The position numbers and the translations under genes were made by a program. A stretch of 64,000 bases of DNA from Oscheius tipulae. Lineage: Eukaryota > Nematoda > Chromadorea > Rhabditida > Rhabditidae. The DNA lies in the NCBI GenBank assembly GCA_037178975.1, contig JASJZH010000001.1, positions 5,254,501-5,318,500 on the forward strand, written 5' to 3'. Positions 22,417 to 32,848 of this stretch are shown piece by piece. Below the pieces are notes generated by a model. It worked only from the letters and a program-made list of their open reading frames with translations, was not told where the DNA came from and did no database searches. The stretch's first letter is position 1; each line of letters opens with the position of its first letter.

Positions 22417-23278
22417 AACAAATGCCTCTGCTCCGTTCGATTCGAAATGCCGGTGTGTGATAGTCTTTACCCAGTAGTATTTGTGCGTAATAATACTGTA
22501 ATAAACGGTTTCTGTTTCTGTTCTGGACCAGAGTCGTCTGCTGGCTAATTGACTTTGACAGCTAACAAGAGACGGAATGGACAGCCTCCGGAACAATTAG
22601 GAATGATGGGGAGAAAGAAGACTACGGTATTAAAATGTAGGAGCACTGAAGTTTCATTAGAATATCGCCTGTTCAATCGATCTTTATTTCGAGCCTGTTC
22701 CTTGTCGTGTTAGAAGTATTTTTATGCGGGCACTTCGCCTTCTTTCATCGTGCTCATGGGGCGCCTACAGTACTGTTGAGATGAAAAACATAGCGGTGTT
22801 AAAGTGAAGGAATGCTGAAATTTCATGAGAACATGGCCTGTGTGATCACTTCTTGTCTGTCTTCTAAGCCTGTGAACACAAACTTGTCACGAAGCGTACA
22901 AGACAAAAATTGGCGGTGCGATTGTACCGTATTCGACAGTACTTGCGCTTCAACGCAAATTTTGTTTATTCAGAAATTCAATAAAAAAACGCAAGAATTT
23001 TTAGGACTTTTTTAGACGTTTTTACTTTGAATCTATTCAGCTTCGTAACAGCAAACTACAAGAGGTGACGAGACTTTTATGAGACGGCAACAGTATTGTT
23101 GAGGCGGATAGCACAGAACGAAACAGCCAAATGACCAGAATAGCTCATAAATACCCCACCAAGACACCTTAAATTCTCGCGGCCTCTGAAGATAATGGAG
23201 AGCGACTTTTACCTAATGGCTGGCGTCTATCCTCGCCCCGCCCCTCCAGAACATCTTCTAATCGCCTAATCGGCAGTC
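22417..23278. other. Intergenic region with degenerate direct repeats
   Basis: About 860 bp with no exon supported. It holds a diverged direct repeat (22625-22710 and 22794-22885) and a short related motif near 22770 and 23085. The Rx-like gene's upstream control region must fall at its right end. Confidence 0.5.
22625..22885 (+). repeat. Degenerate direct repeat pair
   Basis: The segments starting at 22625 and 22794 share CGGTRTTAAARTG, then GCTGAARTTTCATKAGAA and GCCTGT in the same order over about 80 bp. The copies are clearly diverged, suggesting an old local duplication or two relics of one repeat family. Confidence 0.5.
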
Positions 23279-24871
23279 ATGTACAGTCCGGAAGACGCCA
23301 TCCATTCTTCTAGTGAGTTCACTAATTTATACATAGACTATCTTTAACTACAGTAATCTCCTCGCCGTACACTCGCCCGGAAATGAACGAATCGAAGAAG
23401 AAGAAAGATTCGGAAGGAAAGAAGCAACGTCGGAATAGGACGACATTCACGACTTACCAACTACACGAGCTGGAACAGGCTTTCGAGAAGTGTCACTATC
23501 CGGATGTCTATGCGAGGGAAGCTCTGGCTGTCAAGGTACAACTGCCAGAAGTGAGAGTACAGGTGAGCCGAGAGGGCCGAATGGCCGAGTGAATAATGCG
23601 AAATCGAGTTAGATAGTTATACAATCAGATTGTTATACGATTAGCACGGGTCCGCAACAGAATGAAGCTGTGGAGAATTTAAGGACTGTTGCCAACTCTC
23701 GAAGCAATGCTTCAGCTAGGCACACCAAGTTTCCAAAAGGGTAAAGCTTTAGGCATTCATTTACCTAGGCAGACAGACAATCCATCGCTGAAATCTTCAA
23801 AAATAAATGTGAACAAAGTAGTTTTCCTAAAGTTTTCGGTTTGCAATGGAAAAGGCGGAGTTTTTCCAAAAGTTACGACCAGTCATTAGCATCGGAACCC
23901 GTGTATACCATATTACAGTAGGACTGGTCAACGTCTTTACAGCCAGAGAACTCAATTTTTAATCGAGTTCTTCGAATTGATTGAGAAAGCATCCCCAGCT
24001 GATTACCGTCTCCCGGAGAGCGCTTTGTTTCTCTCCCTAATCCTACAGTAATCCGAGCAAGTCATGGTCGCCTGTCTCAATAGAGATTAGGGCCTAATGA
24101 AGGTCAAATTCCTCTGTGAGACACTTTCCATTACGTTGAAGTTTTTCTATCTAACTGGCAGGTTTCTAGAATAGTGTCAGGCTTTCAAACGAGTGGCCGG
24201 ATGTGGGAGCAGACGGGGGTCAGCATGAGGTTAATGAGGAGGTGCGCCGAAATCTGAGATGTCAGGCTGCGCAACTGCCTAATCGCGACAATTGGCTCCG
24301 GTCCAATTGCTGTCAGAAGTCGTTAGCTTGTAGGTATGGTATCAGAACAGACGAGCCAAGCATCGGAGACAGGAGAAGATTGAAGGCAGTGCCATTGCCG
24401 ATCTGAGGCCATCCCCGTCGCAGATCCCTTCCTGGTCCTGGATGGCACAGAACAATCAGCCACAAGTGGCTCCGACTGACGAGTCCTTCTTCCCGTCTTT
24501 CGAACAGAACAAGACTCTCTTCGATATGCGACAGCAGTCCCTTTTCTCCTACTTCCCATCTAATCCCTACAGCAACTTCTCATCTCTCAATCCTTCGATC
24601 ACTAACGGTATAACTCATACGAATTTTTTGCATTAGATAATTTCATTTACGCGATGTTGTGTACGAAATTACCATTAACTTTTTAAAAAATTGTGTACGC
24701 AATATGGTGTTAATGAGAGTGAAGAATTTGCACGAGCTTCGGGAAATGGCCGGATATTCAGGTTTGAATCCGTTGGGATTGACTCAGTACAATGGAGGCT
24801 TCGCTATGGCTCCGTATGGAGAGGATTCGGTCAACGATCCGCAGATGAAGATGGAGCGTTTTGAGCATTAA
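23279..24871 (+). CDS. Rx-type paired-like homeobox protein
   Basis: Homeodomain transcription factor of the retinal homeobox (Rx/Rax) group; C. elegans has ceh-8 in this position. The homeodomain reads [47 protein letters not shown] and, across an intron of about 770 bp, [15 protein letters not shown]. FEKxHYPDVYxREELA is characteristic of Rx. Helix 3 departs from the near-universal WFQNRRAKW: residue 49 is Tyr and residue 56 is His. The first exon is short ([11 protein letters not shown]). The C-terminal part is Pro/Asn/Ser-rich ([20 protein letters not shown]) and ends MKMERFEH. A possible polyadenylation signal AATAAA lies about 25 nt past the stop. Confidence 0.85.
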
Positions 24872-25052
24872 CTTTTGGGCGATTCTTCTTACCAATAAAG
24901 CTTTTCTGACAAAGATACAGTAAACCCCTCGAAGCTGATGACACCCTACAAATTAGTTTTGGCATTCTCGGGCTGATTAGAACAGCCGAACTTACACAAG
25001 GATTCATTGTAAATATCGTACGGTGGAAAATTGAGATGCTTGAAAAGAGACT

Positions 25053-27251
25053 TTACATGAAGAACTCGTCGAGAATGTCCTGATCGACGTCGGCGTTCAG
25101 CCCAATCGCGTGCTGAATTACTTGAGGAGAGATCACTTGGGCCGGCTGGGTATGACTTCCAATCTGAAACTTGTTCCTTCAGACCTCCCAGTGAATATCT
25201 CTCACGTGTCCGACCAGCTGCTGTCGTACATTCGAAGCGAGCTGCGTTTCGATGGCTGTCGGCGGAGCAGCCTTGGTCAGAGTGATCGGCGGCTTCGAGG
25301 ACAACCGCTGATTCTGCATCCGGGCCAGATCGCCAATCGCCCTGCCAGTATTATTCAGTTCTGTCTGAAAATCAGATACTTCTGCGGTATTTGGTACAAA
25401 AAGCTACCTGAAGATCGGTCTGTTTCGGGGTACTGACAGCTCGTCTTACGTCCCGAATGTAGGAGACGTCAAAGCCGAGATTTCCGAGACTTTCCACCTC
25501 GTTTATGAGATCCTCTACCGATTCTTCCTTCTGAAAGTCTTTCGTCTAGAATCAAATAGCAGTAACAGACCTCATTTTTGCTGTCAAAGACCTTCATGAC
25601 GCGCTCGTGCTCGCCGTCGGTCAGAGTACATAGCAGATCGTCAACGGCTTTGATGAAAGAGTCGGAACAGTCCGCGACCATATTTTTCATGCTGAAGACT
25701 TCGGAAGCGGTTGATCTGTCACCGTATGTTCTGAACCGGGAATGATCACAACAAAGGGCTGGAGGTACCTGAGGAGAAGATCCGTGTCTCGTTTGGTCAG
25801 AGTGGCCCAGGTGGAATCGTATTGCGGGGCAAAGGAGCTGAAGGGACCGTAGGTTAAATAGTTGACCATGTTCACATTGGCCAGACTGAATACACTCATT
25901 CTGGAAGTAGAATCTAGTTGTCCATTCAAGAAAACGGGCTAACCTCTGCTCTCCGAGCGATAAAAGTCCAGGATTTCCTTCTTCTAGCGGACCGACAGTG
26001 TCCAACAAACGGATATTCTTCTTCTCTGTCTCACCCAGAACGTTGAGCACGGTAGCACCGTCCTATAAACTACTCTGTGACCTTTGCTTGTAAAAACATC
26101 TTACCTTGTTATCCATAAAGGCTATTTTGGCCGGTTTTCTTGTGGAGAGACGGTCTCGGACGGTAGGATCGGCAGCCTGTAGACAGTCATCTGACGTCAT
26201 CGTGTCTACCACTGCCAGACGCCGTTTGTTCTCCACTTTCGGGTTCATTGACAGGCTAGGAGCGAGGCCGGCCTTGTCGAGTGGGACTTGGTTGGCGAAG
26301 GGCAGCGAATGGAAGATGTAACGAAGATACTGCTCCGAGAAGTAATAGCGCGTGATTTGGGCGAGTCGACTGGCTGCCAAGTGGTACACCTATATATATG
26401 TCATCGAAAATTGCGTGGAACCACCCACGGTGTTGGGATTGTTATAAGTTAGAGCATTCGAAACAATTAGCTCCGCATCCGCCTTCACATGATGAATTGT
26501 CTCGTAGGCGTCGTCTTCTATCTTCTGTCGCATCTGCGAGAAATCCATCGGATTCGTGATGATCGTGTGATAGTCTGGAGCCATTGACGGAGTTACTGGG
26601 AAGGCGAAAAACTCTTCCGGATCCTTGGCCTGTATCTTTCGCAGAAGATGATCGCACATCAGCTGTAGAGGGGTGTATCTGAACAGAAGTATATTAGGTA
26701 CCAAGATTGACATACTTGGACACACTCGGGACTTTAGGAACAGGCTCGGGCGAAGGAGATGGCTCCTTCTTTTCCTGGTCCGAGTCGACGGGGGCCGCTT
26801 CTTTGGATGACTTTTTCTTTTCACCTGGAGTCTTCTTTTTGTGTGACTCGCCCGGCTTTGAAGACTTCTTTTTCTGAACAGACATGGTTTCGACTATGAG
26901 AAAAATAACCTTTTTCTTCGGTTTGGAAAGCTCAACGTCGTCATCAGAATCCACTTCGTTTTCTTCACTGTCGTCCTGAATCATATGACCTATTTGGCTT
27001 GAAAATAAGAACAAACCTCATGCGGTGGCTGATTATCGTCGTCGGAATCGTCTTCACGCTTCCGTTTCGTCGTTGAACGAGAAGAGACTCGAGCAGACGG
27101 TGTTCCTAAAGGCTCTGATTAGAGAGGAAGTGTTACAAAACCAACTTCCTCCTCCTTTGGGTGTAGCTACAGATGAGCGTCTGCCGCTGGCCGTCGGAGG
27201 AGCACCGACCATTGAACGGCGTTCCGCATACACCTCCTCTTCGTCGCTCAT
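25053..27251 (-). CDS. BRD7/BRD9-type bromodomain protein
   Basis: Chromatin reader likely belonging to a SWI/SNF (BAF/PBAF) complex in the nucleus. Start MSDEEEVYAERRSMVG follows TTTTCTGCTTCCAG directly. An NLS (TTKRKRED) and acidic and lysine-rich stretches precede the bromodomain: TPLQLMCDHLLRKIQAKDPE, FFAFPVTPSMAPDYHTIIT, NPMDFSQMRQKI, then the acetyl-lysine contact Asn in SNALTYNNPNTV. Downstream comes the DUF3512-like region shared by BRD7 and BRD9 (VDTMTSDDCLQAADPTVRDR, LTYGPFSSFAPQYDSTW). The C-terminus ends DVDQDILDEFFM. One intron near the start (27115-27145) appears to be only 31 nt. C. elegans has one BRD7/9 gene (swsn-9). Confidence 0.87.
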
Positions 27252-27844
27252 CTGGAAGCAGAAAATTAAAAAATGGTTGTGTCTGTGACAGAAATCGATA
27301 GTAAACAGTTAGAAAAAGCAAAAGAAGATGCAAATACTCGGAAATAGCTTTTTGTAATTACGTCGTTCCCCAACACCAAGGGTAGCATCTACGCGTGGAG
27401 CGCGCTTACTGATAAAGGTTTTAGAATAGCTGGTAATAGGGAAGACTGAAAAGGCAAAGCTTACCTTGAAAGTCTTTTGACGGCTCCTCTTCGGGTATCT
27501 ATGCCGCAGAAGCGCCTTCGGTATTTTCAAGATAAGCATCCTCGTCTTCTACGCTGAAAAAGGTGTAGTGATAGAACATAGAAAAATAGCACATGGGAAA
27601 GGAAAAAGTAGATGTTTGAAACACAATAAAATGCATTAAATTTTTAAACTCGCGCCGGTTCTAAATTCAAAATACTGTTTTCTGCCAGATCGACGTTGGA
27701 ATAAGATGTTGCACTGTTTTACACTTTTATCCTCTCTCTGTTTGCTGTTTCCAACTCCTAGTCAGTGTAAATGAATAATAGCTTTCATAATATCAACTGG
27801 CCTGTATTCTCTGTTATACACACGGTCAATTTGTAATTTCTAGG
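27252..27844. other. Intergenic region
   Basis: About 590 bp. On the minus strand a TTTTTCAG acceptor at about 27554 is followed by an ATG with 25 codons (MLILKIPKALLRHRYPKRSR) and a consensus donor, but every downstream acceptor I tried gives a stop quickly, so no gene is called. Between this and the ribophorin-like start I see only AT-rich sequence. Confidence 0.4.
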
Positions 27845-28813
27845 ATGAAGACGATTTCGCTTCTCCTAGCGATTACAGCGCTATGTTTGGGCAGTTCGAC
27901 ACCTCCGAAAATTGTAGCCAGCAAAGTAGAGCGTGAGATCATCGTCTCTCACTGGGGTGAAATGGTTCATATCAAGGATTATGTCGAGTTGGAGAACAGG
28001 AGTCCTTCTCCCAAGAAGGAATTTTTTCGTGGAGATTACCCAGTTGGCCCGAAGCTGAGGACTGCGGACGTGGATTACTTTCATTTTTTCATGGTTAGGC
28101 ATAGCTATTACTTCTTTCAAATCGGTTTCAGTCGCTTATTGAAGCCCCGGCCGTGTTTTTCGACTACAGAGACGAAATTGGAATGATTTATTCGCACGAG
28201 GAGCCTGTCACCCGTTTGAATGTCACAGTCATTGGGCTTTCGCCGAGGTTCAATCCTTGTACTGTCATTTATGTTCCACCAATTCAGGTATCCTCTTCTC
28301 GGTGGATGGCGTACTTCCTACACTCTATCGTATAAAATTCCTCTGCATCATGTTCTTCACAAGAAGGAACCTAATTACGTCTTCAAAATGAACGTCGTGG
28401 AACGCATCTACAAGGGCATGATCGTCGAAAAATTGACCACGAGAATTGTTTTGCCCGAACATGTCACGTAAGATTCCACTGTGATCTTTACTCACCAATC
28501 CGTCCCAGTAATGTCTCTGTCACTGTTCCGTATAACATGACTCGGCGTTCTGACCAGCTGGAGTCATCTTACCTTGACACCTACGGACGCCATGTTATCA
28601 CCCTCGAGAAGAAAAATGTCACAGCAGATCATATTAGGCCTTTTACCGTAAGTTGATGTCTTCCTGCTTTTAAAAAAGAAAGTATTCCAGATCTCCTACG
28701 TTTATCAGTCCTACCACGTCATCCGCGAACCAATCATGGCCTTCAGCTTCTACCTCGTCTCGTTCGTTCTGGCCATCATCTACTCACGTTTCGACTTCTC
28801 CATAGAAAAGTGA
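27845..28813 (+). CDS. Shortened ribophorin I-like protein (OST subunit relative)
   Basis: Related to ribophorin I, the oligosaccharyltransferase subunit that presents polypeptides for N-glycosylation in the ER. About 268 residues in five exons against about 600 in animal ribophorin I. A new signal peptide (MKTISLLLAITALCLGSS) leads straight into the second luminal half: VEREIIVSHWGEMVHIKDYV, DYRDEIGMIYSHEEP, PLLGGWRTSYTLSYKIPLHH, TRIVLPEHVTNVSVTVPYN, ESSYLDTYGRHVITLEKKNV. It ends right after one TM (MAFSFYLVSFVLAIIYSRFD) with FSIEK and TGA. The usual N-terminal luminal domain and the long cytosolic tail are both absent. TGTAATTTCTAG lies one base before the ATG, so this start is probably real. 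It could be a truncated paralog beside a full gene elsewhere. Confidence 0.75.
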
Positions 28814-30154
28814 TATCTGTGTATGTTGTTTTGTTGATTACCAAAATCATAGTTTTTGTTTATTGATTTCATTTTAGTGTAAACGTGTATTTTTCAGTCT
28901 GCCACCTGTCCATCCAACTGTGTCGAGATAACTGGCGCGAAGATGGGAGCTGCTTTCGGCAGGGTCCCGCTCATTCTAATTGTTGGCTAATCGCGATATC
29001 TCCCACCCATTATGGCATTCATTCTGGTTAATCCTCATGTCTCCAATCAGAAAAACATTGTCTAGCTGTTGGAGTACAAGTTATCTCGTAGGATAAATCC
29101 TTCCGGTGGATCACAGTCTCCGACAGGTCACCCGCTGTTAGACTGTATCCCAGGTAAAGGTGTGAAGAGGCTATGACAACTGTTCCTGAGCCTTTGGCGG
29201 TCAGAAATACCCGCTTCTAAAAGAACAGTCTGGTCAAGCAGAAGCGCCAAGCGCTATAGTCAAGTTGGAAGCGTTGTCGACGTCGCTTCAAGACGATATT
29301 TACAGCTATTTTGGCAACTTTTCAACTCCCATTTTATTTTCTGCCTTTCTCTTTTTATCTACTTATTGCCAACTAATTGGCTGTTCTGACTAAACTCTCA
29401 TACCCCGAGGTCATACTTGACCTACCCCTGGAAAAGAAGAGCCGCCTTTTCGCTATCACCGCCAGACTGACCGATTGAGGATTGAAGTATACCCCTAGGA
29501 GAAAGAGTTTCTTTTGCGCCTTGGCAGTGCCGTTCCTTATGCCTCTTGTTTTTCTGTTTATACCTTCGGAGCATAACGAAAGTCTTGTACTATCCCCAAA
29601 AATATCATTCTTTTGTATCACTTCACTTTCTTACTATTGTCGCCAACAAGTTTGGTCTCTTCAAAACTTTCGAATTGAGTGAACAGGGCCTAACTTTTTA
29701 AGAAATACAGCTCTCATTGGGTCTTTTGAGGATGAGACAATCCACGGCCATGACTCTCCATCTCATAGCCGTTCCTTTATTCCTTCGACTCAAGTCGATC
29801 ATACTGTAACTGCAGCCTGAAAAGGTCTTCCTAACCCTGTTTTCACTTACTATTACTGAGCTACAAACCCCATTCAATGCTCGTATGTCAAAACAACCAC
29901 CTGCCAGCTTCTTGCCCCCAGGTACCCTCCTGTCGGCACAGTTCCTTTTCAAGTTGGCGGCTCCCTTTGATCTCTTGAATTTGCAATTCTAATGCGTCCC
30001 GGATTAGATAATCTCACAGCTCATTCCCACCATATCCTAGTCTTTGCTACTTTCTTGTACTGACTCTCCATTTCTTACAGCAATTTTCCAGGAGGCGGAG
30101 CATTCCTCGACAGTAAGTGCAATCCCGCCCTCACACCCTCTCACACTTGACCGG
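28814..30154. other. Intergenic region
   Basis: About 1.3 kb upstream of the DSL ligand gene. No exon with family similarity, tRNA or clear repeat was found; short ORFs on both strands look like noise. It is a plausible place for control elements of the DSL gene. Confidence 0.45.
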
Positions 30155-31390
30155 ATGTCGCGTCTAGCGCTCTTTTTCCTGCTCCTAATCAGCTCGGTTG
30201 TCACTGTGAGTTGTCACACATTGATCTATGACCAGTTACTCTTTAGAGAACCAGCTATGAGTCGCCGAGGTACTGGCTTCATCTACAGTTCACCTCTGGG
30301 GACATGAGACTGGCAGACGAGCGAGAGTTCAGGACACGAGACGACCGAGAAATGACTCAGGATTTTGGATTCGATGAAATTCCCGTAAGTTTATGACTCT
30401 CTCCGAACAATCTGTACCCTTACAGAAAATGTACCAACTGAATGTTAGTGACGAAGTAGATCACGCGGTCCGAACGCTCTTTCCGAGTTGGGAGAAGAAG
30501 AGCATCCGCTTCGACATTGGTGGCAAAGAGTACGGACTGACCTACAATGTTCAGTGTCGATTGTGAGCCATTTCTTCAAGACACAATGTAATTTATTCTT
30601 TCAGCGGATCCTACGGAAAGGACTGTTCGAAGACGTGCATAGAGGACAAGAGTCGACACTATTCTTGCTCAACGGACGGAGACAAAATGTGTCATGCTGG
30701 TTGGACTGGGGAGAACTGCGATCAGGGTAAGTCGACAAGCTTTACGAAGTGGTTTTCGTTTATTCTCCACAGAAAAGAGATACTGTTTTGAATAAGGAGA
30801 AGTGCAAACTGACTGACAGATAGGTTGAAACGAGTTTTAAAACTACCGTAACCCATTTGGGTTCAGTGAAGCAGTCCTTTAACCCAAACTTGGTTGTTTG
30901 TGAGTATTTAGTGGCTTAGTGATAAACTGAAGCAGTGGGTTCCGGCAGAAAACAAAATGGGTTACGGTAGCTACCTTTCTTTTTGAATTAACTACATGTA
31001 GAGTGTGCCAGAGTATGTAGCTGACAGCCTAGTTCCAGAAGTCACCGCCTGTACATCGAACCCCTGCCAAAACGGAGGAGTCTGTCAGCTGACCACTCCC
31101 GCCCAGTTCACCTGCTTCTGTGGATCCGGCTATGAAGGATTCCTCTGCCAGACCAAGAAAACCAGGACCGACTCCTACACTGTCATCTCAGGTAAGAGCT
31201 CATTCTAACGCATATAACCATATCAATTACAGTAATCCTTCTGGCGATCTGTCTGTCAATATCTTCCGTTCTCATTGTCATCGCTTTCTTCTGCAGGAGA
31301 GCGAAACAGCCAGCAGAGTTCAAAAAGCCGGTCTTCATTTTGGAGGAGAGTCAGGTGAAAAGGATAGAAAAAGTCGAGCTGATTGTATAG
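30155..31390 (+). CDS. DSL-family Notch ligand
   Basis: Type I membrane ligand for LIN-12/Notch-type receptors. Signal peptide MSRLALFFLLLISSVVT. The next exons (LADEREFRTRDDRE, SIRFDIGGKEYGLTYNVQCR) form the region before the DSL domain. The DSL domain has its six cysteines in order: NVQCRFGSYGKDCSKTC, HYSCSTDGDKMCHAGW, TGENCD. A single EGF repeat follows (CTSNPCQNGGVCQL, FTCFCGSGYEGFLCQ), then a TM (VILLAICLSISSVLIVIAFF), a stop-transfer CRRAKQ and a short tail ending KVELIV, a possible PDZ-binding end. One EGF repeat is few, though small DSL proteins such as LAG-2 are known in nematodes. The intron at 30727-31013 contains an inverted-repeat element. Confidence 0.87.
30843..30970. mobile_element. 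128-bp MITE-like inverted-repeat element
   Basis: The ends CTACCGTAACCCATTT (30843-30858) and AAATGGGTTACGGTAG (30955-30970) are exact reverse complements over 16 nt. A second, internal pair is visible (GGGTTCAGTGAAGCAG and CTGAAGCAGTGGGTT). There is no coding sequence. It sits inside an intron of the DSL gene. A near match of the terminus (CTACAGTAACCCATTT) occurs alone at 1240-1255, suggesting a dispersed family. Confidence 0.75.
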
Positions 31391-31535
31391 ACAAATGTTT
31401 ACCATGTTTGTGTTTAGATACCGGTGCTTTTTTTCGCTACTGTATTTATATAGCTTTATTTTAAATGGATAATCTTTCCTTCAAAACCGTGCTATTAACA
31501 GATTTATTGTTCCACTTTGTTATCACTCATCTGCT

Positions 31536-31842
31536 TCAACCGAATCTGAAAGTAGTTGGATTTAGATAAGAGAGTGGCATACCTAGGTTTTTGGATTCCA
31601 TCCAGAGACCGCATGAAAGAGCTCATGTCATCGAAGTCGGCAGCTGGAGCACGGCGTTCTTTTGGCATCAGTCTTCTGAAAACAATGCTATTGTTTGAAC
31701 AAGAAGGAACAGACTTAACATAGTCCGGCTCAGGGAAGCCTCTTCTGACGGGCAGCTGGAAGTAGCGGAAGTCGTCGAAAGGAGCAGCAAAAGAGGCACA
31801 AACAAGGGCGAAGAGGAGACCCAATGTGACAAGGATTTGCAT
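31536..31842 (-). CDS. flp-33: FMRFamide-like neuropeptide precursor, FLP-33 type
   Basis: Prepropeptide of about 76 residues in three exons. Signal peptide MQILVTLGLLFALVCASFA; then dibasic-bounded segments APFDDFRYFQLPV-RR, GFPEPDYV-KR, LMPKE-RR and the C-terminal peptide of 24 residues that begins APAADFDDMSSFMRSLDG and ends IQKPRF followed by Gly and the stop. The Gly supplies the amide, giving a -KPRFamide. The acidic N-terminal half and DGIQKPRF end match what I recall of C. elegans FLP-33. The exon 1 donor that keeps frame is AA|GTCTGT; the last exon is only a few codons (completing Arg, then FG and TGA at 31536-31538). It is released through dense-core vesicles to act on G-protein-coupled receptors. 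Confidence 0.88.
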
Positions 31843-32848
31843 CTGGAAGAACTTAGGTCAGGAGGGAAAGAGAGGATGAAGAATGAGGGCGAGATAGGCG
31901 GGCTATATGTGGGGACTTGGCTTGCAATTAGTCTGTCAGCTACTGTAGACAATTGTTTCCGAGAGAGACGAGTAGATGACAGATGGAAGGAAGATCGTAG
32001 GAGTGTGACGAAAATGACTACAACTTGACGTGGAGAGGTGCGTTCCGAGACTTCTCCCTCCAGGCGTGGTGAATGTAATTTGGCAGGACAATGACGCTCG
32101 ATTCAATGATTGAGTCAGGAAGAGAGACATCACTCTTTCAGAAGGAGGGGCTACTTCTGGAAGACAACTGGACATTCCAATAAATTAACTGGCAACCATT
32201 CAATAACACAGGGCGTTGATGCCCACAGACAGCAGCTTTCTGTCTCACTGGATATCCACGAGCTGTTAGTAACGATTTCCATCTTCGGGGACAATGCATA
32301 ATTAGAAACCTCTCTCTGGCGATTTGCAATGACGTTCCAATATTTATAGATGGTTTCCGACTGTATACCAGCAGTTGAAAGGTGGTTCGAGCCATGAGAG
32401 AAATCTCTCAATCACAACTGAATCGAGAGATTTCAAGCTAAATTCAATTATTCAACTCATCTTTTTTTTCTCTTGTTTTGCTAACACAAATCGCTCGTCC
32501 CTCATTTTTTTTTTTGATTCAAAAAATTACTGTGGGTCCTGAAACGGTTGTCCTGACATTCAAGTTTTAACTACGGTATGGCCGCCCGGCACGTTTTCTC
32601 CTCATTTGAAAGTTGGCTTTTTTATTTTTCCTTCTTATCTTCCATGTTTCGCGTAAAAAACATACCGAAATCGATACTAAAGCACGTGCTTCACCTCCAT
32701 ACGCGCATCAGACATCCATATGTGATTCTAGGAACTTTTAGGCTGTTATATCAGCAATTTCGAAACTTCCCGCAACATTATGTCATAAACCATGTTCTTC
32801 TCTTATTTGACTTCTGTTCTCCCATTATTTATGCCCTTTTTCCAGAAA
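31843..32848. other. Intergenic region between flp-33 and La genes
   Basis: About 1.0 kb between divergent starts, so it must hold both promoters. Short ORFs on both strands look random. A T-rich tract lies near 32500, and TTTTTCCAG precedes the La start. Confidence 0.45.

Noticed and set aside
25110-25436. Plus-strand ORF of 108 codons
   Set aside because: Antisense to the last exons of the BRD7/9-like gene.
27460-27539. Minus-strand mini exon MLILKIPKALLRHRYPKRSR after a TTTTTCAG acceptor
   Set aside because: Donor and acceptor look good, but every downstream exon tried ends within a few codons, so no gene model could be supported.
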